64,000 bases of DNA from Paraburkholderia edwinii (GTDB lineage Bacteria; Pseudomonadota; Gammaproteobacteria; Burkholderiales; Burkholderiaceae). The stretch is taken from assembly GCF_019428685.1 (NCBI RefSeq), contig NZ_CP080095.1:4774001-4838000 (forward strand), read 5' to 3'. Every line of letters starts with the position of its first letter. Within the stretch, counting starts at the first letter, position 1. The notes under the pieces are model-generated. The model was not told where the DNA came from and did no database searches. It was given only the letters and a program-made list of their open reading frames with translations. Shown piece by piece: positions 37,014-46,661 of the stretch. The translations under genes were made by a program, and so were the position numbers.

Positions 37014-37165
37014 GGAATGTTTGCCGGAAAAGTAAGAAACGGTGAGAAATTAAAAAGGGCAATCCGGCCATTATAAAATAACCGCCTGTCCCGATGGCGA
37101 CCGCATAGAATGTGCCGCGGCCCGCGCCTCGCATTACCGCTTCCTTACTACCGACCGGCAAGACC

Positions 37166-37912
37166 ATGTACAAACTCGTTCTCATCCGCCACGGCGAATC
37201 GACGTGGAACAAGGAAAACCGCTTCACGGGCTGGGTCGACGTCGACCTGACCGAGCAGGGCGTTCGCGAGGCAAAACAGGCGGGCGACCTGCTGAAGGAC
37301 GCCGGCTACACGTTCGACATCGCGTATACGTCGGTATTGAAGCGCGCGATCCGCACGCTGTGGCACGTTCAGGACCAGATGGACCTGATGTACCTGCCCG
37401 TCGTCCATTCGTGGCGCCTCAACGAACGCCATTACGGGGCGCTCGCGGGCCTGAACAAGGCCGAGACGGCCCAGAAGTACGGCGACGAACAGGTGCTGAT
37501 CTGGCGCCGCAGCTACGACACGCCGCCGCCCGCGCTCGAGCCCACCGATTCGCGCGCGTCGTTCGGCGACCCGCGCTACGCGAAAGTGCCGCGCGAGCAA
37601 CTGCCGCTCACCGAGTGTCTGAAGGACACGGTGGCGCGCGTCATGCCGATCTGGAACGAATCGATCGCGCCGGCCATCAAATCGGGCCGCAACGTGCTGA
37701 TCGCCGCGCACGGCAACTCGATCCGCGCGCTCGTCAAATATCTGGACGAAATCTCGGATCAGGACATCGTCGGCTTGAACATTCCGAACGGTGTGCCACT
37801 GGTCTACGAACTCGACGAAGCGCTGAAGCCGATCAAACACTACTATCTGGGAGATCCGGAGGCGATCGCGAAGGCGCAGGCGGCGGTCGCCAAACAGGGC
37901 AAGGCGGGCTGA
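37166..37912 (+). CDS. gpmA: 2,3-bisphosphoglycerate-dependent phosphoglycerate mutase
   Basis: Interconverts 3- and 2-phosphoglycerate in glycolysis and gluconeogenesis. The 248-aa protein carries the phosphohistidine motif LIRHGES (His9), then [37 protein letters not shown] and the second catalytic His in [18 protein letters not shown]. The ATG at 37166 is fixed by the motif position. The 152-base divergent region to the rhodanese contains A/T-rich candidates (TATAAA at ~37072) for promoters in both directions. Confidence 0.97.
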   Translation: MYKLVLIRHGESTWNKENRFTGWVDVDLTEQGVREAKQAGDLLKDAGYTFDIAYTSVLKRAIRTLWHVQDQMDLMYLPVVHSWRLNERHYGALAGLNKAETAQKYGDEQVLIWRRSYDTPPPALEPTDSRASFGDPRYAKVPREQLPLTECLKDTVARVMPIWNESIAPAIKSGRNVLIAAHGNSIRALVKYLDEISDQDIVGLNIPNGVPLVYELDEALKPIKHYYLGDPEAIAKAQAAVAKQGKAG

Positions 37913-37924
37913 CCGGCTGCAAAT

Positions 37925-37983
37925 GCACGCGCCGAAGCGCGTGCGGGCCCGGGCGCGGCAAAAATGCCCGCTCCGGGCCCGCG
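37925..37983 (+). terminator. Tandem hairpins after gpmA
   Basis: GCACGCGC-CGAA-GCGCGTGC is a perfect 8-bp stem just after gpmA. It is followed by a second larger stem pairing GCGGGCCCGG with CCGGGCCCGC. Neither has a downstream T run on the plus strand, so termination is likely but inefficient or factor-assisted. Confidence 0.5.
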
Positions 37984-37986
37984 CTT

Positions 37987-38051
37987 CAGATTCGTGACTC
38001 AGGTTCGTGGATCAGGTTCTTGGATCAGGTTCGTGACTCAGTGTCGTAACT
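37987..38051. repeat. Five tandem 13-bp repeats
   Basis: Five consecutive 13-bp units of the form CAGRTTCGTGRMT: CAGATTCGTGACT, CAGGTTCGTGGAT, CAGGTTCTTGGAT, CAGGTTCGTGACT and a diverged CAGTGTCGTAACT. They lie in the gpmA-ctpA intergenic space, so copy number can change without a frameshift. Likely a small VNTR-like array. Confidence 0.85.
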
Positions 38052-38327
38052 TCAGGCGCACCGCTTTAAGACGGCTTTAAGCGCGCTTGCGTATAAATGC
38101 AGCAGCCTGACGCAAGGGTTCAATGTGGGAAGTATCAACGCACCACCGCGCGTCGGCTACCGCACATACACTATGCGCTACCGCCCGCGACGATCCGAAG
38201 AACCTCGCTGTCCTGAGCTTGTCGAAACGCCGGTCAACCGCCCAAACGGCTTTCCCGGCGTCGAGAAGTTATACTTGTCCGTCCTTACCCTTCACGCTGC
38301 CACGCGCTTCCGACCGCAACAGACTCT

Positions 38328-39929
38328 ATGCGAAAGAACCTGAAAACTATCGGCCTGATCGCCGCGGGCCTTGCTACCGGCGTTTTTGCGACTCTGCAAC
38401 TTTCCGCCTCGGCCCAGCAAACTCCCGTTCCCGCGTCCAGTCCTCTGCCGCTCGACCAGTTGCGGCTTTTTGCCGAAGTCTTCGGTCAGATCAAGCATGA
38501 GTACGTCGAACCGGTCGACGATAAGAAGCTGCTGACGGCCGCGATCAAGGGCATGGTGTCGAGCCTCGATCCGCACTCGTCGTATCTCGACAAGACCGAT
38601 TACGAAGAGCTGCAGGAACAAACCAAAGGCCGTTTCGCGGGTCTCGGCATCGAGATCTCGCAGGAAGACGGCCTCATCAAGGTGATCTCGCCGATCGAAG
38701 ACACGCCCGCGTTCCGCGCCGGCATCCGTCCGGGCGACCTGATCACGCGCATCAACGACAAGCCCGTACGCGGCATGACGCTCGACAAGGCTGTCAAGCA
38801 GATGCGCGGCGAGCCGGGCACCAAGGTCACGCTTACGATCTTCCGTAAGACCGACGACCGCACGTTCCCGCTCACGGTGACGCGCGCGATCATCAAGGTG
38901 AAGAGCGTGAAGTCGAAGATCCTCGCGCCCGGTTATGCCTACATCCGTATTACGAGCTTCCAGGAACGGACCGTGCCGGATCTCGCCGCGGCCATGCAGG
39001 ACATCGCGCGCCAGCAGCCGAACCTGAAGGGCCTGATCCTGGATCTGCGCAACAACGGCGGCGGTCTGCTGCAAAGCGCGGTCGGCGTCGCGGGCGCGTT
39101 CCTGCCGCCGGATTCGGTTGTCGTGTCGACCAACGGCCAGATTCCGGATTCGAAGCAGGTCTATCGCGACACCTACGATAACTACCGCCTGTCGTCGTTC
39201 GACGGCGATCCGCTGAAGGGTCTGCCGCCGATCTTCAAGACGGTGCCAATGATCGTGCTGACCAACGCCTACTCGGCTTCGGCGTCGGAAATCGTCGCCG
39301 GCGCGCTGCAGGATCAGCATCGCGCGCTGATCGTCGGCAAGACGACGTTCGGCAAGGGTTCGGTGCAGACGGTGCGTCCGATGACCGCCGACACCGCGTT
39401 GCGCCTGACCACGGCGTACTACTACACGCCGAGCGGCCGTTCGATCCAGAACAAGGGCATCCGCCCGGATATCGCGGTCGATCAGTACGCGGACGGCGAT
39501 CCGGACGACGCACTCGTCACGCGTGAAGTCGATTATTCGAATCACCTCGCGAACACGCAGGATCCGAACGAGAAGAAGGAGCAGGAACAGCGCGAACAGG
39601 AGCGCATGGATCAGCTGCGTCTGCTCGAAGAGCAGAACGATAAGAAGACGCCGGAACAGCGTCAGAAGGATCGTGATCGCAAGCCGGTCGAGTTCGGTTC
39701 GAACGACGACTTCATGCTGCAGCAAGGTCTTAACAAGCTCGAAGGCAAGCCCGTCGCGGAATCGAAGTCGCTCATGGAGCGCCGCCTCGCGCAGAACAAG
39801 CCGGCGCAATCGGCTTCGGCACCGGTCGCGGTGAAGCCGGCATTGCCGGTTACGCCAGGCGCGTCGGGGCCGGGTGCAGCGGCGCCCGCACCGGCGTCGT
39901 CGGGTGCGACGTCGAGCAGCAGCAAGTAA
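38328..39929 (+). CDS. ctpA: C-terminal processing protease (S41 family)
   Basis: A 533-aa periplasmic Ser-Lys protease that cleaves protein C-termini. The signal peptide (~1-29) ends near SASAQQ. A PDZ domain follows (~100-185, FAGLGIEISQEDGLIKVISPIEDTPAFRAGIRPGDLI). The catalytic dyad is Ser318 in NAYSASASEI and Lys343 in TFGKGSVQT, with the usual 25-residue spacing. Residues ~415-480 are Glu/Gln/Lys-rich and probably coiled coil; the last ~50 are Pro/Ala/Ser-rich. It lies 276 bases after the 13-bp repeats. Confidence 0.95.
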   Translation: MRKNLKTIGLIAAGLATGVFATLQLSASAQQTPVPASSPLPLDQLRLFAEVFGQIKHEYVEPVDDKKLLTAAIKGMVSSLDPHSSYLDKTDYEELQEQTKGRFAGLGIEISQEDGLIKVISPIEDTPAFRAGIRPGDLITRINDKPVRGMTLDKAVKQMRGEPGTKVTLTIFRKTDDRTFPLTVTRAIIKVKSVKSKILAPGYAYIRITSFQERTVPDLAAAMQDIARQQPNLKGLILDLRNNGGGLLQSAVGVAGAFLPPDSVVVSTNGQIPDSKQVYRDTYDNYRLSSFDGDPLKGLPPIFKTVPMIVLTNAYSASASEIVAGALQDQHRALIVGKTTFGKGSVQTVRPMTADTALRLTTAYYYTPSGRSIQNKGIRPDIAVDQYADGDPDDALVTREVDYSNHLANTQDPNEKKEQEQREQERMDQLRLLEEQNDKKTPEQRQKDRDRKPVEFGSNDDFMLQQGLNKLEGKPVAESKSLMERRLAQNKPAQSASAPVAVKPALPVTPGASGPGAAAPAPASSGATSSSSK

Positions 39930-39940
39930 GGGTTAAAGCA

Positions 39941-39986
39941 CGGGTCTTCGCGGCTGGCTGCATGCCGAGAAGACCCGAATTCTTTT
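39941..39986 (+). terminator. Terminator after ctpA
   Basis: CGGGTCTTC (39941-39949) pairs with GAAGACCCG (39969-39977) around a 19-base loop, followed by AATTCTTTT. It lies 12 bases after the ctpA stop. Confidence 0.7.
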
Positions 39987-40122
39987 GGCCCTGCCTTCCG
40001 AATCCGCAAGTCCCTACTCGAAGTCCTGATTTCGCGCGCGGCTAGAATAAGATCATTGCCGCTGTCTGCCAGGCAGTCCCCGTGCCGTCATGCAGCGGCC
40101 TCGTAACGCGACGCGCCCCGCC

Positions 40123-40884
40123 ATGAACGACGAACAACTGCTCCGCTATTCCCGTCATATCCTCGTCGACGAACTCGGCATCGAGGCGCAGCAGCGCTTT
40201 CTCGATGCGCACGCGATCGTCGTCGGCGCGGGTGGGCTGGGCTCGCCAGCCGCGATGTATCTGGCGGCGGCGGGGGTCGGGCAGCTCACGCTCGTCGATG
40301 CCGATACGGTCGATCTGACCAACCTGCAGCGGCAGATTCTGCACGTAACCGCGTCGGTCGGCCGCAGGAAGGTGGAGTCGGGGCGCGACGCCATCGCGCG
40401 CCTGAATCCCGAGGTGAAAGTGAACGCGGTCACCGAGCGCGTCGACGATGCGTGGCTCGATCGCACCGTGCCGCCGGCGACCGTCGTGCTCGACTGCACC
40501 GACAACTTCGCGACGCGCCATGCGATCAATCGTGCGTGCGTCGCGCACCGCGTGCCGCTCGTGTCGGGCGCGGCGTTACGCTTCGACGGCCAGATCAGCA
40601 CGTTCGATCTGCGCGACGACGCATCGCCGTGTTACGCGTGCGTGTTTCCGGAAGACCAGCCGTTCGAGGAAGTCGCGTGCTCGACGATGGGCGTGTTCTC
40701 GCCGACGGTCGGCATTATCGGCGCGATGCAGGCGGCCGAAGCGCTGCGCGTGATCGCGGGCATCGGCACGCCGCTCGTCGGCCGCCTGATGATGCTGGAC
40801 TCGCTGCGCATGGAATGGACGACGATGCGGATTGCGCGGCAGCCCGATTGCCCCGTGTGCGGCGAACAGCACGCAGCCGGATGA
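40123..40884 (+). CDS. moeB: MoeB/ThiF-family adenylyltransferase
   Basis: Activates the C-terminus of a small sulfur-carrier protein (MoaD or ThiS type) by adenylation. The 253-aa protein shows the ThiF fold: LLRYSRHILVDELGIEAQQRF, the nucleotide loop VVGAGGLGSPAAMYLAAAG (~34-52), DLTNLQRQILH, VLDCTDNFATRHAINRAC, and paired zinc Cys (CYACVF and CPVCGEQ). The reactive-Cys region ACSTMGVFSPTVG is present, with no C-terminal rhodanese domain. MoeB and ThiF are hard to separate without partners nearby. ATG 40123 is preferred. Confidence 0.88.
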   Translation: MNDEQLLRYSRHILVDELGIEAQQRFLDAHAIVVGAGGLGSPAAMYLAAAGVGQLTLVDADTVDLTNLQRQILHVTASVGRRKVESGRDAIARLNPEVKVNAVTERVDDAWLDRTVPPATVVLDCTDNFATRHAINRACVAHRVPLVSGAALRFDGQISTFDLRDDASPCYACVFPEDQPFEEVACSTMGVFSPTVGIIGAMQAAEALRVIAGIGTPLVGRLMMLDSLRMEWTTMRIARQPDCPVCGEQHAAG

Positions 40885-41038
40885 GCGTCAACGCCGCCGC
40901 GCACGCGGGCGCCGCGCAGTAGCCGCAGCACGGTGGCAGGGGCGCCACACGTCGGCCAAGCCGCCCCACCCGCTCACCGCGCGTTTCTTGATACGGCTGG
41001 CTACTACTGCGTTCCTGAAGCGCCAGGCGTGGTGATCA

Positions 41039-42793
41039 TCAAGCCTGCGCCAACCGCTTCAACGCCGCCTCAAGCTCGGCCGGCTCGAACGCCGCCAGCA
41101 CGTCGGCCACCGGCTTCTCCAGCGCCTTCACGCTCGAACGCAGAATCTCCTGCTTCACGAGCAGCAACTGGCTCGGATGCATCGAGAATTCGGTCAGCCC
41201 CATCCCGAGGAACAGCCGCGTCAGCGCTGGATCACCAGCCATCTCGCCGCACACCGACACCGGCACGCCGGCCCGCTTCGCCTCGCGCAGCGTGAACGCA
41301 ATCAGATGCAGCACAGCCGGATGCAGCGGATCGTATAGATGCGCAACCGAATTATCGGCGCGGTCGATCGCGAGCGTGTACTGAATCAGGTCGTTCGTGC
41401 CGATCGACAGGAAATCGAGCCGCTTCAGGAACAACGGCAGCGCGATCGCCGCCGCCGGAATCTCGATCATCGCGCCGACCTGCACATTCGGGTCGTACGC
41501 AAGCCCTGCGTCGTCGAGCTGGTGCTTCGCCTCGCGAATCAGGTCGAGCGTCTGATCGATTTCCTGCGCGTGCGCGAGCATCGGAATCAGGATCTTCACG
41601 CCGCCGAACGCCGACGCGCGCAAGATTGCGCGCAACTGCGTAAGGAACATCTGCGGCTCGGACAGGCTCCAGCGAATCGCGCGCAACCCGAGCGCGGGGT
41701 TCGGCGCGGTCTCGTAGCCGTCGCCGGTGCTGCCCATCGATTCGAGCGGCTTGTCCGCGCCGACGTCGATCGTGCGGATCGTCACCGGCATGCCGTTCAT
41801 CAACTCGACCGCGCGGCGATAGGCGTCGAACTGCTCTTCCTCTTCGGGCAGCCGGCCGTCCTTCTGGTTCATGAACAGGAACTCAGTGCGAAACAGGCCC
41901 ACGCCGGTCGCGCCGGCATCGATCGCCGCGCGCGCGTCGTCCGGCAATTCGATGTTGGCGCACAGTTCGATGTTCGTGCCGCACAGCGTTTTGGTCGGCG
42001 AGAACTTGAGCCGTTGCAGCTTGCGCTGCTCGAGCGCCTTCTCGCTTTGCCGGTACGAATATTCTTCGAGAACGATCGGCGCGGGATCGACGATCACGAC
42101 ACCGTTATCGCCGTCCACGATGATCAGATCGTCCTGGCGGATCAGCGCGCTCGCCTGCTGCACGCCGACCGCAGCCGGAATGCCGAGGCTGCGCGCAACG
42201 ATCGCCGTATGCGAGGTGCGGCCGCCGAGATCGGTCACAAAGCCCTGGAACGTCTGCGTCTTGAACTGCATCATGTCGGCCGGCGCAATGTCGTGCGCGA
42301 CGACAATCATCTCGTCGCAGGCGCCGTGCGCGCCGTGCGCGAGATTCACCGAAGCGCCCGCGAGCGCTTTCAGCACACGTTCGACGACCTGCTCGATATC
42401 GGCCTTGCGCTCGCGCAGGTATTCGTCGTCGACTTCGTCGAAGTGGCGCGACAGGCGCTCGAGCTGCTCGGTCAGCGCCCATTCGACGTTGTAGCGGCGC
42501 GTGCGGATCAGATCGAAGGTTTCCTGCACGAGCATCGCGTCGTTCAGGATCATCGAATGGACGTCGATGAACGCGCCCATCTCGGTCGGCGCATCGGCGG
42601 CCAGATCGGCGCGCAATGCGTTGAGTTCATCCGTGACGACGAGTTGGGCTGAGCGAAAGCGTTCGATCTCGCCTTCGATTTCGGCGGGTTCGATCAGATA
42701 GTGGTCGACGTCAAGTGCGGCCGGGGCGATCAGATAGGCCCGCCCGATGGCAATACCGCGTGACACGGGAATTCCATGCAGCGTGAACGACAC
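41039..42793 (-). CDS. ptsI: Phosphoenolpyruvate-protein phosphotransferase (enzyme I)
   Basis: Transfers phosphate from PEP to HPr. The ~584-aa protein has the phosphorylated His at ~195 in LGGRTSHTAIVARSLGIP and the PEP-binding barrel with FRTEFLFMN, SIGTNDLIQYTLAIDRAD and VCGEMAGDP. The GTG at 42793 is chosen because GAGGAGG lies 5 bases upstream; a GTG two codons earlier overlaps that site. A consensus -10 TATAAT lies at 42864-42859 (minus strand) without a good -35. A strong terminator separates ptsH from ptsI. With HPr and EIIA-Man but no EIIB/EIIC nearby, this is probably a regulatory PTS. Confidence 0.95.
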   Translation of the reverse strand: MSFTLHGIPVSRGIAIGRAYLIAPAALDVDHYLIEPAEIEGEIERFRSAQLVVTDELNALRADLAADAPTEMGAFIDVHSMILNDAMLVQETFDLIRTRRYNVEWALTEQLERLSRHFDEVDDEYLRERKADIEQVVERVLKALAGASVNLAHGAHGACDEMIVVAHDIAPADMMQFKTQTFQGFVTDLGGRTSHTAIVARSLGIPAAVGVQQASALIRQDDLIIVDGDNGVVIVDPAPIVLEEYSYRQSEKALEQRKLQRLKFSPTKTLCGTNIELCANIELPDDARAAIDAGATGVGLFRTEFLFMNQKDGRLPEEEEQFDAYRRAVELMNGMPVTIRTIDVGADKPLESMGSTGDGYETAPNPALGLRAIRWSLSEPQMFLTQLRAILRASAFGGVKILIPMLAHAQEIDQTLDLIREAKHQLDDAGLAYDPNVQVGAMIEIPAAAIALPLFLKRLDFLSIGTNDLIQYTLAIDRADNSVAHLYDPLHPAVLHLIAFTLREAKRAGVPVSVCGEMAGDPALTRLFLGMGLTEFSMHPSQLLLVKQEILRSSVKALEKPVADVLAAFEPAELEAALKRLAQA

Positions 42794-43008
42794 GCGCACC
42801 TCCTCTAGTTGTTTGATGCCGCGGCAAACCGCTGCAGTGCTCTCAGACCCCGCCCACGATTATAGATTCCGCGGCATCCCCGTGTGCTGTGCGATGCAGC
42901 AGAAAAACCTTCACTTGGAACGCAATAATGCTTAGGAAATGTCCGCGGATTTGAGATCGGCTGGCGGCCGAAGCCCGCCATCGTGGACACGCCCGACATG
43001 CCACAAGC

Positions 43009-43039
43009 AAAAACGCCGCGGAATAGCCGCGGCGTTTTT
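43009..43039. terminator. Strong terminator between ptsH and ptsI
   Basis: A perfect stem of AAAAACGCCGCGG with CCGCGGCGTTTTT around a 5-base loop (AATAG), with T runs on both strands. On the minus strand it follows the ptsH stop by ~28 bases, so it should stop most manX-ptsH transcripts before ptsI. Confidence 0.88.
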
Positions 43040-43066
43040 TCGCATCAGGCACAATGCCGCGGCTTG

Positions 43067-43336
43067 CTATTGGCCTTCGCCGAATTTGTCAGCGATCAGT
43101 TTCAACAGCGCATCCATCGCTTCTTTTTCGTCGGAGCCTTCGGTCTCGATCAGCACGCTGCTGCCGATGCCCGCTGCCAGCATCATCACGCCCATGATGC
43201 TCTTTGCGTTGATGCGGCGGCCGTTGCGGCTCATCCAGATTTCGGACTGGAAGTTCGCGGCCAGTTGCGTCAGCTTGGCCGACGCGCGCGCGTGCAGACC
43301 GAGCTTGTTCACGATTGTCGTTTCCTGTTGCAGCAT
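43067..43336 (-). CDS. ptsH: Phosphocarrier protein HPr
   Basis: An 89-aa phosphocarrier between enzyme I and EIIA. The EI-phosphorylated His15 is in NKLGLHARASA, and Ser46 in NAKSIMGVMML aligns with the HPr kinase site, consistent with HprK regulation in beta-proteobacteria. The ATG at 43336 gives the standard HPr length; a longer in-frame start lies in a low-complexity stretch. It lies between manX and the terminator before ptsI. Confidence 0.96.
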   Translation of the reverse strand: MLQQETTIVNKLGLHARASAKLTQLAANFQSEIWMSRNGRRINAKSIMGVMMLAAGIGSSVLIETEGSDEKEAMDALLKLIADKFGEGQ

Positions 43337-43491
43337 CTGATGATCCGAAAAGCGGTTATTAAAGTTGTCGGTGCTGGAATGGGTGCTGCTCGTAGCGTGG
43401 GTCTTGCGTGTGCGAACCTCGTGCGGGTCGTGCGTGCCTTGCGGACCCTTTCCGGACGACAAACAGATTCACCGAAAGACACCGCCGACGC

Positions 43492-44004
43492 TTATCGGCC
43501 GCTCGCCTTGCCGCTCGCTTCAGCTTTCGCCGCCGCATTCGCACCGAGGTCGCAGTCCGGCGGCAACGCCGGCATGCAGTCCGCGTCGCTCGCAATCGGC
43601 GCGGCGGGCGGCGGCGTGGCCGGGCCGACCGAATGGATGCCTTTCGTTGCACCCGCGAGCGCCTTGTCGACGAGCGTATCCAGCGGCGTAGCACGGTAGC
43701 ACACCGCGCGCACGAGCATCGGCAGATTGACGCCCGCGACGACGCGCACGTCCGGTATCGCCGCCAGTCGGCCCGCGATATTCGATGGCGTCGCGCCGAA
43801 CATATCGGTCATCACGAGCGCGCCGTTCTCTTCCTTCAGACGTTCGATCTCGTGATGCGCGAGCGCGACGATCTGCGCGGGATCGCAATCGGGCGTGACG
43901 TCGATGACGCCGATGCGGGCGGGCAAGCCGCCGTAAATGTGCGCGACACACTCGCGTAACGCGGTAGCGAACGGAGCATGCGCAATGATCAGAATGCCTG
44001 CCAT
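43492..44004 (-). CDS. PTS mannose-family EIIA component
   Basis: A 170-aa EIIA of the mannose/fructose type. The phosphorylated His9 is in ILIIAHAPFATAL, and the fold continues with VIDVTPDCDPAQIVALAHHEIERL, ALVMTDMFGATPSNIA and VVAGVNLPMLVRAVCY. The last ~45 residues are a Pro/Ala-rich tail without known motif. No EIIB, EIIC or EIID is encoded near, so it probably signals rather than transports sugar. The ATG at 44004 has AAGG upstream. First of the manX-ptsH-ptsI order. Confidence 0.93.
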   Translation of the reverse strand: MAGILIIAHAPFATALRECVAHIYGGLPARIGVIDVTPDCDPAQIVALAHHEIERLKEENGALVMTDMFGATPSNIAGRLAAIPDVRVVAGVNLPMLVRAVCYRATPLDTLVDKALAGATKGIHSVGPATPPPAAPIASDADCMPALPPDCDLGANAAAKAEASGKASGR

Positions 44005-44280
44005 GTCAGCCTTGCTGCAAGAAACGGCCCGCTGTCGTGACCTGGAAGTCGTGACCCAAAGGCGCGACCGGTATCGAACCGGGGCTGCCTCGGGCGCGCG
44101 GCACCTTGCCCGCCTGATCCGCCTTTCCGTCGCAGGGGGCCCGAACACACTGCCCGGGGACCGAACGTCTGCGGAAATTCACGCAGATCAAAGCGCGAGC
44201 CGGCATTGTAACAGCGTCATTTTCGCGCCTTCGGCCAATTCCCGCTTGCAACGTGCGAACTGCGGCGCGCGGCGCCAGGC

Positions 44281-45237
44281 CTACCCGACCGCGCGCTCCA
44301 ACGCATCGATGAACATGCCGGCCACGTCGAAGCCGGTCTGATCCATGATCTCGCGAAAGCACGTCGGGCTCGTCACGTTGACTTCGGTGAGCCAGTCGCC
44401 GATCGCGTCGAGCCCGACCAGCAGCAGGCCGCGCGCGGCCAGCACGGGCGCGAGCGCTTCAGCGATCTCGCGGTCGCGCGACGTGAGCGGCCGCGCCACG
44501 CCAAGGCCGCCCGCGGCGAGGTTGCCGCGCACTTCGTTGCCCTGCGGAATGCGTGCGAGCGAGTACGGTACCGCTTCGCCGCCGATCAGCAGGATGCGCT
44601 TGTCGCCGTCCTTGATCTCGGGGATGAATTTCTGCGCCATCACGGTCCGCGCGCCATCGTGGCTCAGCATCTCGACGATCGAGCCGAGATTCATGCCGTC
44701 GGCCTTCACGCGAAACACCCCCATGCCGCCCATGCCGTCGAGCGGCTTCAGGATCACGTCGCCGTGCTCGGCGTGGAATTCGCGCAGGCGCGCCGCGTCA
44801 CGCGTGACGAGCGTCGGCGCGACAAACTGCGGAAACTCGCCGATCGCGAGCTTTTCCGAATGGTCTCGAATGGCCTGCGGCTTGTTGAAGATGCGTGCGC
44901 CCGCGCGCTCCGCGAGTTCGAGCAGCCACGTCGAGGTGACGTACTCCATGTCGAACGGCGGATCCTTGCGCATCAGCACCGCGCCGAAGCTCGTCAGCGC
45001 GCGCGGCACCGCTTCCTGGCCCGCGAACCACGGTTCGCGGTGACTATCCGCTTCGTCGCCGACAATCTCGAAGCGCTGCGCGCTCGCTTCGACCGCCCCG
45101 CCCGTCCACGCCAGATGACGCGGCTCGCACGTGTAGAGCGTGTGGCCGCGGCGCGCGGCCTCGGCCATCATCGCGTACGTCGTGTCCTTGTAGATCTTGA
45201 AGCGGGAAAGCGGGTCGGCGATAAAAAGAATGTCCAT
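44281..45237 (-). CDS. gshB: Glutathione synthetase
   Basis: Ligates glycine to gamma-glutamylcysteine with ATP. The 318-aa ATP-grasp enzyme shows MDILFIADPLSRFKIYKDTTYAMM, VLMRKDPPFDMEYVTSTWLLE (~90-110), GDVILKPLDGMGGMGVFRV (ATP-binding loop) and the C-terminal LLVGLDAIGDWLTEVNVTSPTCFREI. It follows gshA by 134 bases on the same strand, so both glutathione enzymes are probably made together. Confidence 0.97.
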   Translation of the reverse strand: MDILFIADPLSRFKIYKDTTYAMMAEAARRGHTLYTCEPRHLAWTGGAVEASAQRFEIVGDEADSHREPWFAGQEAVPRALTSFGAVLMRKDPPFDMEYVTSTWLLELAERAGARIFNKPQAIRDHSEKLAIGEFPQFVAPTLVTRDAARLREFHAEHGDVILKPLDGMGGMGVFRVKADGMNLGSIVEMLSHDGARTVMAQKFIPEIKDGDKRILLIGGEAVPYSLARIPQGNEVRGNLAAGGLGVARPLTSRDREIAEALAPVLAARGLLLVGLDAIGDWLTEVNVTSPTCFREIMDQTGFDVAGMFIDALERAVG

Positions 45238-45371
45238 GGAATACCTGGTGCAGCCACGCGGGCTCGCGTTGATCGTTACACGGAAATGGCCGGAAGACGC
45301 GCGCTAGCCGAAACCCGCCGGGGGTGATCCAAACCCGGACCCGAACTCACGGCCGGACTCAAACCCGGACC

Positions 45372-46661
45372 CTAAACCTGGATCGCTTCCGGATCGGTCC
45401 GCTCGAGTTCCAGCGAGGCGGCAAGCAACCCCAGCCGCGCAACGACACCATACATGTAAAAGCGGTTCGGCGGCGCCGCGCCCGGCTTCGCGTGCGCATC
45501 GGGCAGCGCGGTGTGCTCGAAGCCGAGCGGCACGAAATGCATGCCCGGCGCGTTCAGGTTCTGGTCGCGCTCGCGGCTGCCGTGGGCGCGGTAGAAGCCG
45601 CCCACCACGTAACGGTCGATCATGTAGACGACCGGCTCAGCGACTTCTTCACCGATCCGCTCGAACGTGTAGACGCCTTCCTGCACGAGCATGTCGTGTA
45701 CTTCGAGGCCTTCCTTGGTCGCCGCCATCTTGGTGCGCTCGCGCTTGGTGAGCGCCGCCACTTCAGACGCGTCGTGCACGGTCATCACGCTCATGCCGTA
45801 TGTGCCCGCATCGGACTTGATCACGACATACGGCTTCTCGGAGATGCCGTACTCGCGATACTTCTTCGCGATCTTCTTGAGCACGCCGTCGATCGCATCC
45901 GCGAGCGCTTCCTCGCCGGTGCGCGCTTCGAAGTCCACACCTTCGACGTGTGCGTAATACGGGTTGATCATCCACGGGTCGATCTCGACCATCTTCGCGA
46001 ATTTCTTCGCGACGTCGTCGTAGCACGAGAAGTGCGTCGACTTGCGGCGCACGGCCCAGCCCGCATGCAGCGGCGGCAGCAGATACTGTTCGTGCAGATT
46101 CTCGAGCACCGGCGGAATGCCGCCCGACAGGTCGTTGTTGATCAGGATCGAGCACGGATCGAAATTCTTCAGGCCGAGCCGGCGCTGCGAGCGCTCGAGC
46201 GGTTCGAGCACGATCTTCTGCCCGTCCGACAACGCAATGGTGACGGGACCATGGATCGATTCGTCGAGCGTGCCGAAGCGAACGTTGAGGCCCGCCTGCC
46301 GCATGATCGTCGCGAGCCGCGCGACGTTTTCGAGGTAGAACGCGTTACGCGTGTGGCGCTCGGGAATAACGAGCAGGTTCTTTGCGTCCGGACAGATCTT
46401 TTCGATCGACGCCATCGCGGCCTGAACCGCGAGCGGCAGCACTTCGACCGGCAGCGCATTGAATGCGCCCGGAAACAGGTTCGTATCGACAGGTGCGAGC
46501 TTGAAGCCGGCATTGCGCAGGTCGACGGAGCAGTAGAACGGCGGCGTGTGCTCCTGCCATTCGAGCCGGAACCAGCGCTCGATAGCGGGAGTCGCGTCGA
46601 GGATCTTCCGCTCAAGGTCGAGCAGTGGACCGTTTAACGCCGTAACTAGATGCGGAACCAT
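45372..46661 (-). CDS. gshA: Glutamate-cysteine ligase (proteobacterial ATP-grasp-like type)
   Basis: Catalyses the first and rate-limiting step of glutathione synthesis. The 429-aa protein belongs to the GshA type found in beta-proteobacteria and Acidithiobacillus, not the E. coli type. Conserved stretches include CSVDLRNAGFKLAPVDTNLFPGAFN (~44-68), LLVIPERHTRNAFYLENVA, ILINNDLSGG, KPYVVIKSDAGTYGMSVM and EPVVYMIDRYVVGGFYRAHGSR. It precedes gshB and lies downstream of the amtB terminator, so it should have its own promoter at 46662-46800; none is clear. Confidence 0.94.
   Translation of the reverse strand: MVPHLVTALNGPLLDLERKILDATPAIERWFRLEWQEHTPPFYCSVDLRNAGFKLAPVDTNLFPGAFNALPVEVLPLAVQAAMASIEKICPDAKNLLVIPERHTRNAFYLENVARLATIMRQAGLNVRFGTLDESIHGPVTIALSDGQKIVLEPLERSQRRLGLKNFDPCSILINNDLSGGIPPVLENLHEQYLLPPLHAGWAVRRKSTHFSCYDDVAKKFAKMVEIDPWMINPYYAHVEGVDFEARTGEEALADAIDGVLKKIAKKYREYGISEKPYVVIKSDAGTYGMSVMTVHDASEVAALTKRERTKMAATKEGLEVHDMLVQEGVYTFERIGEEVAEPVVYMIDRYVVGGFYRAHGSRERDQNLNAPGMHFVPLGFEHTALPDAHAKPGAAPPNRFYMYGVVARLGLLAASLELERTDPEAIQV

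Noticed and set aside
37987..38051. Possible CRISPR array
   Set aside because: The 13-bp units are directly abutting without spacers and there are no cas genes. No CRISPR array was seen in the window.
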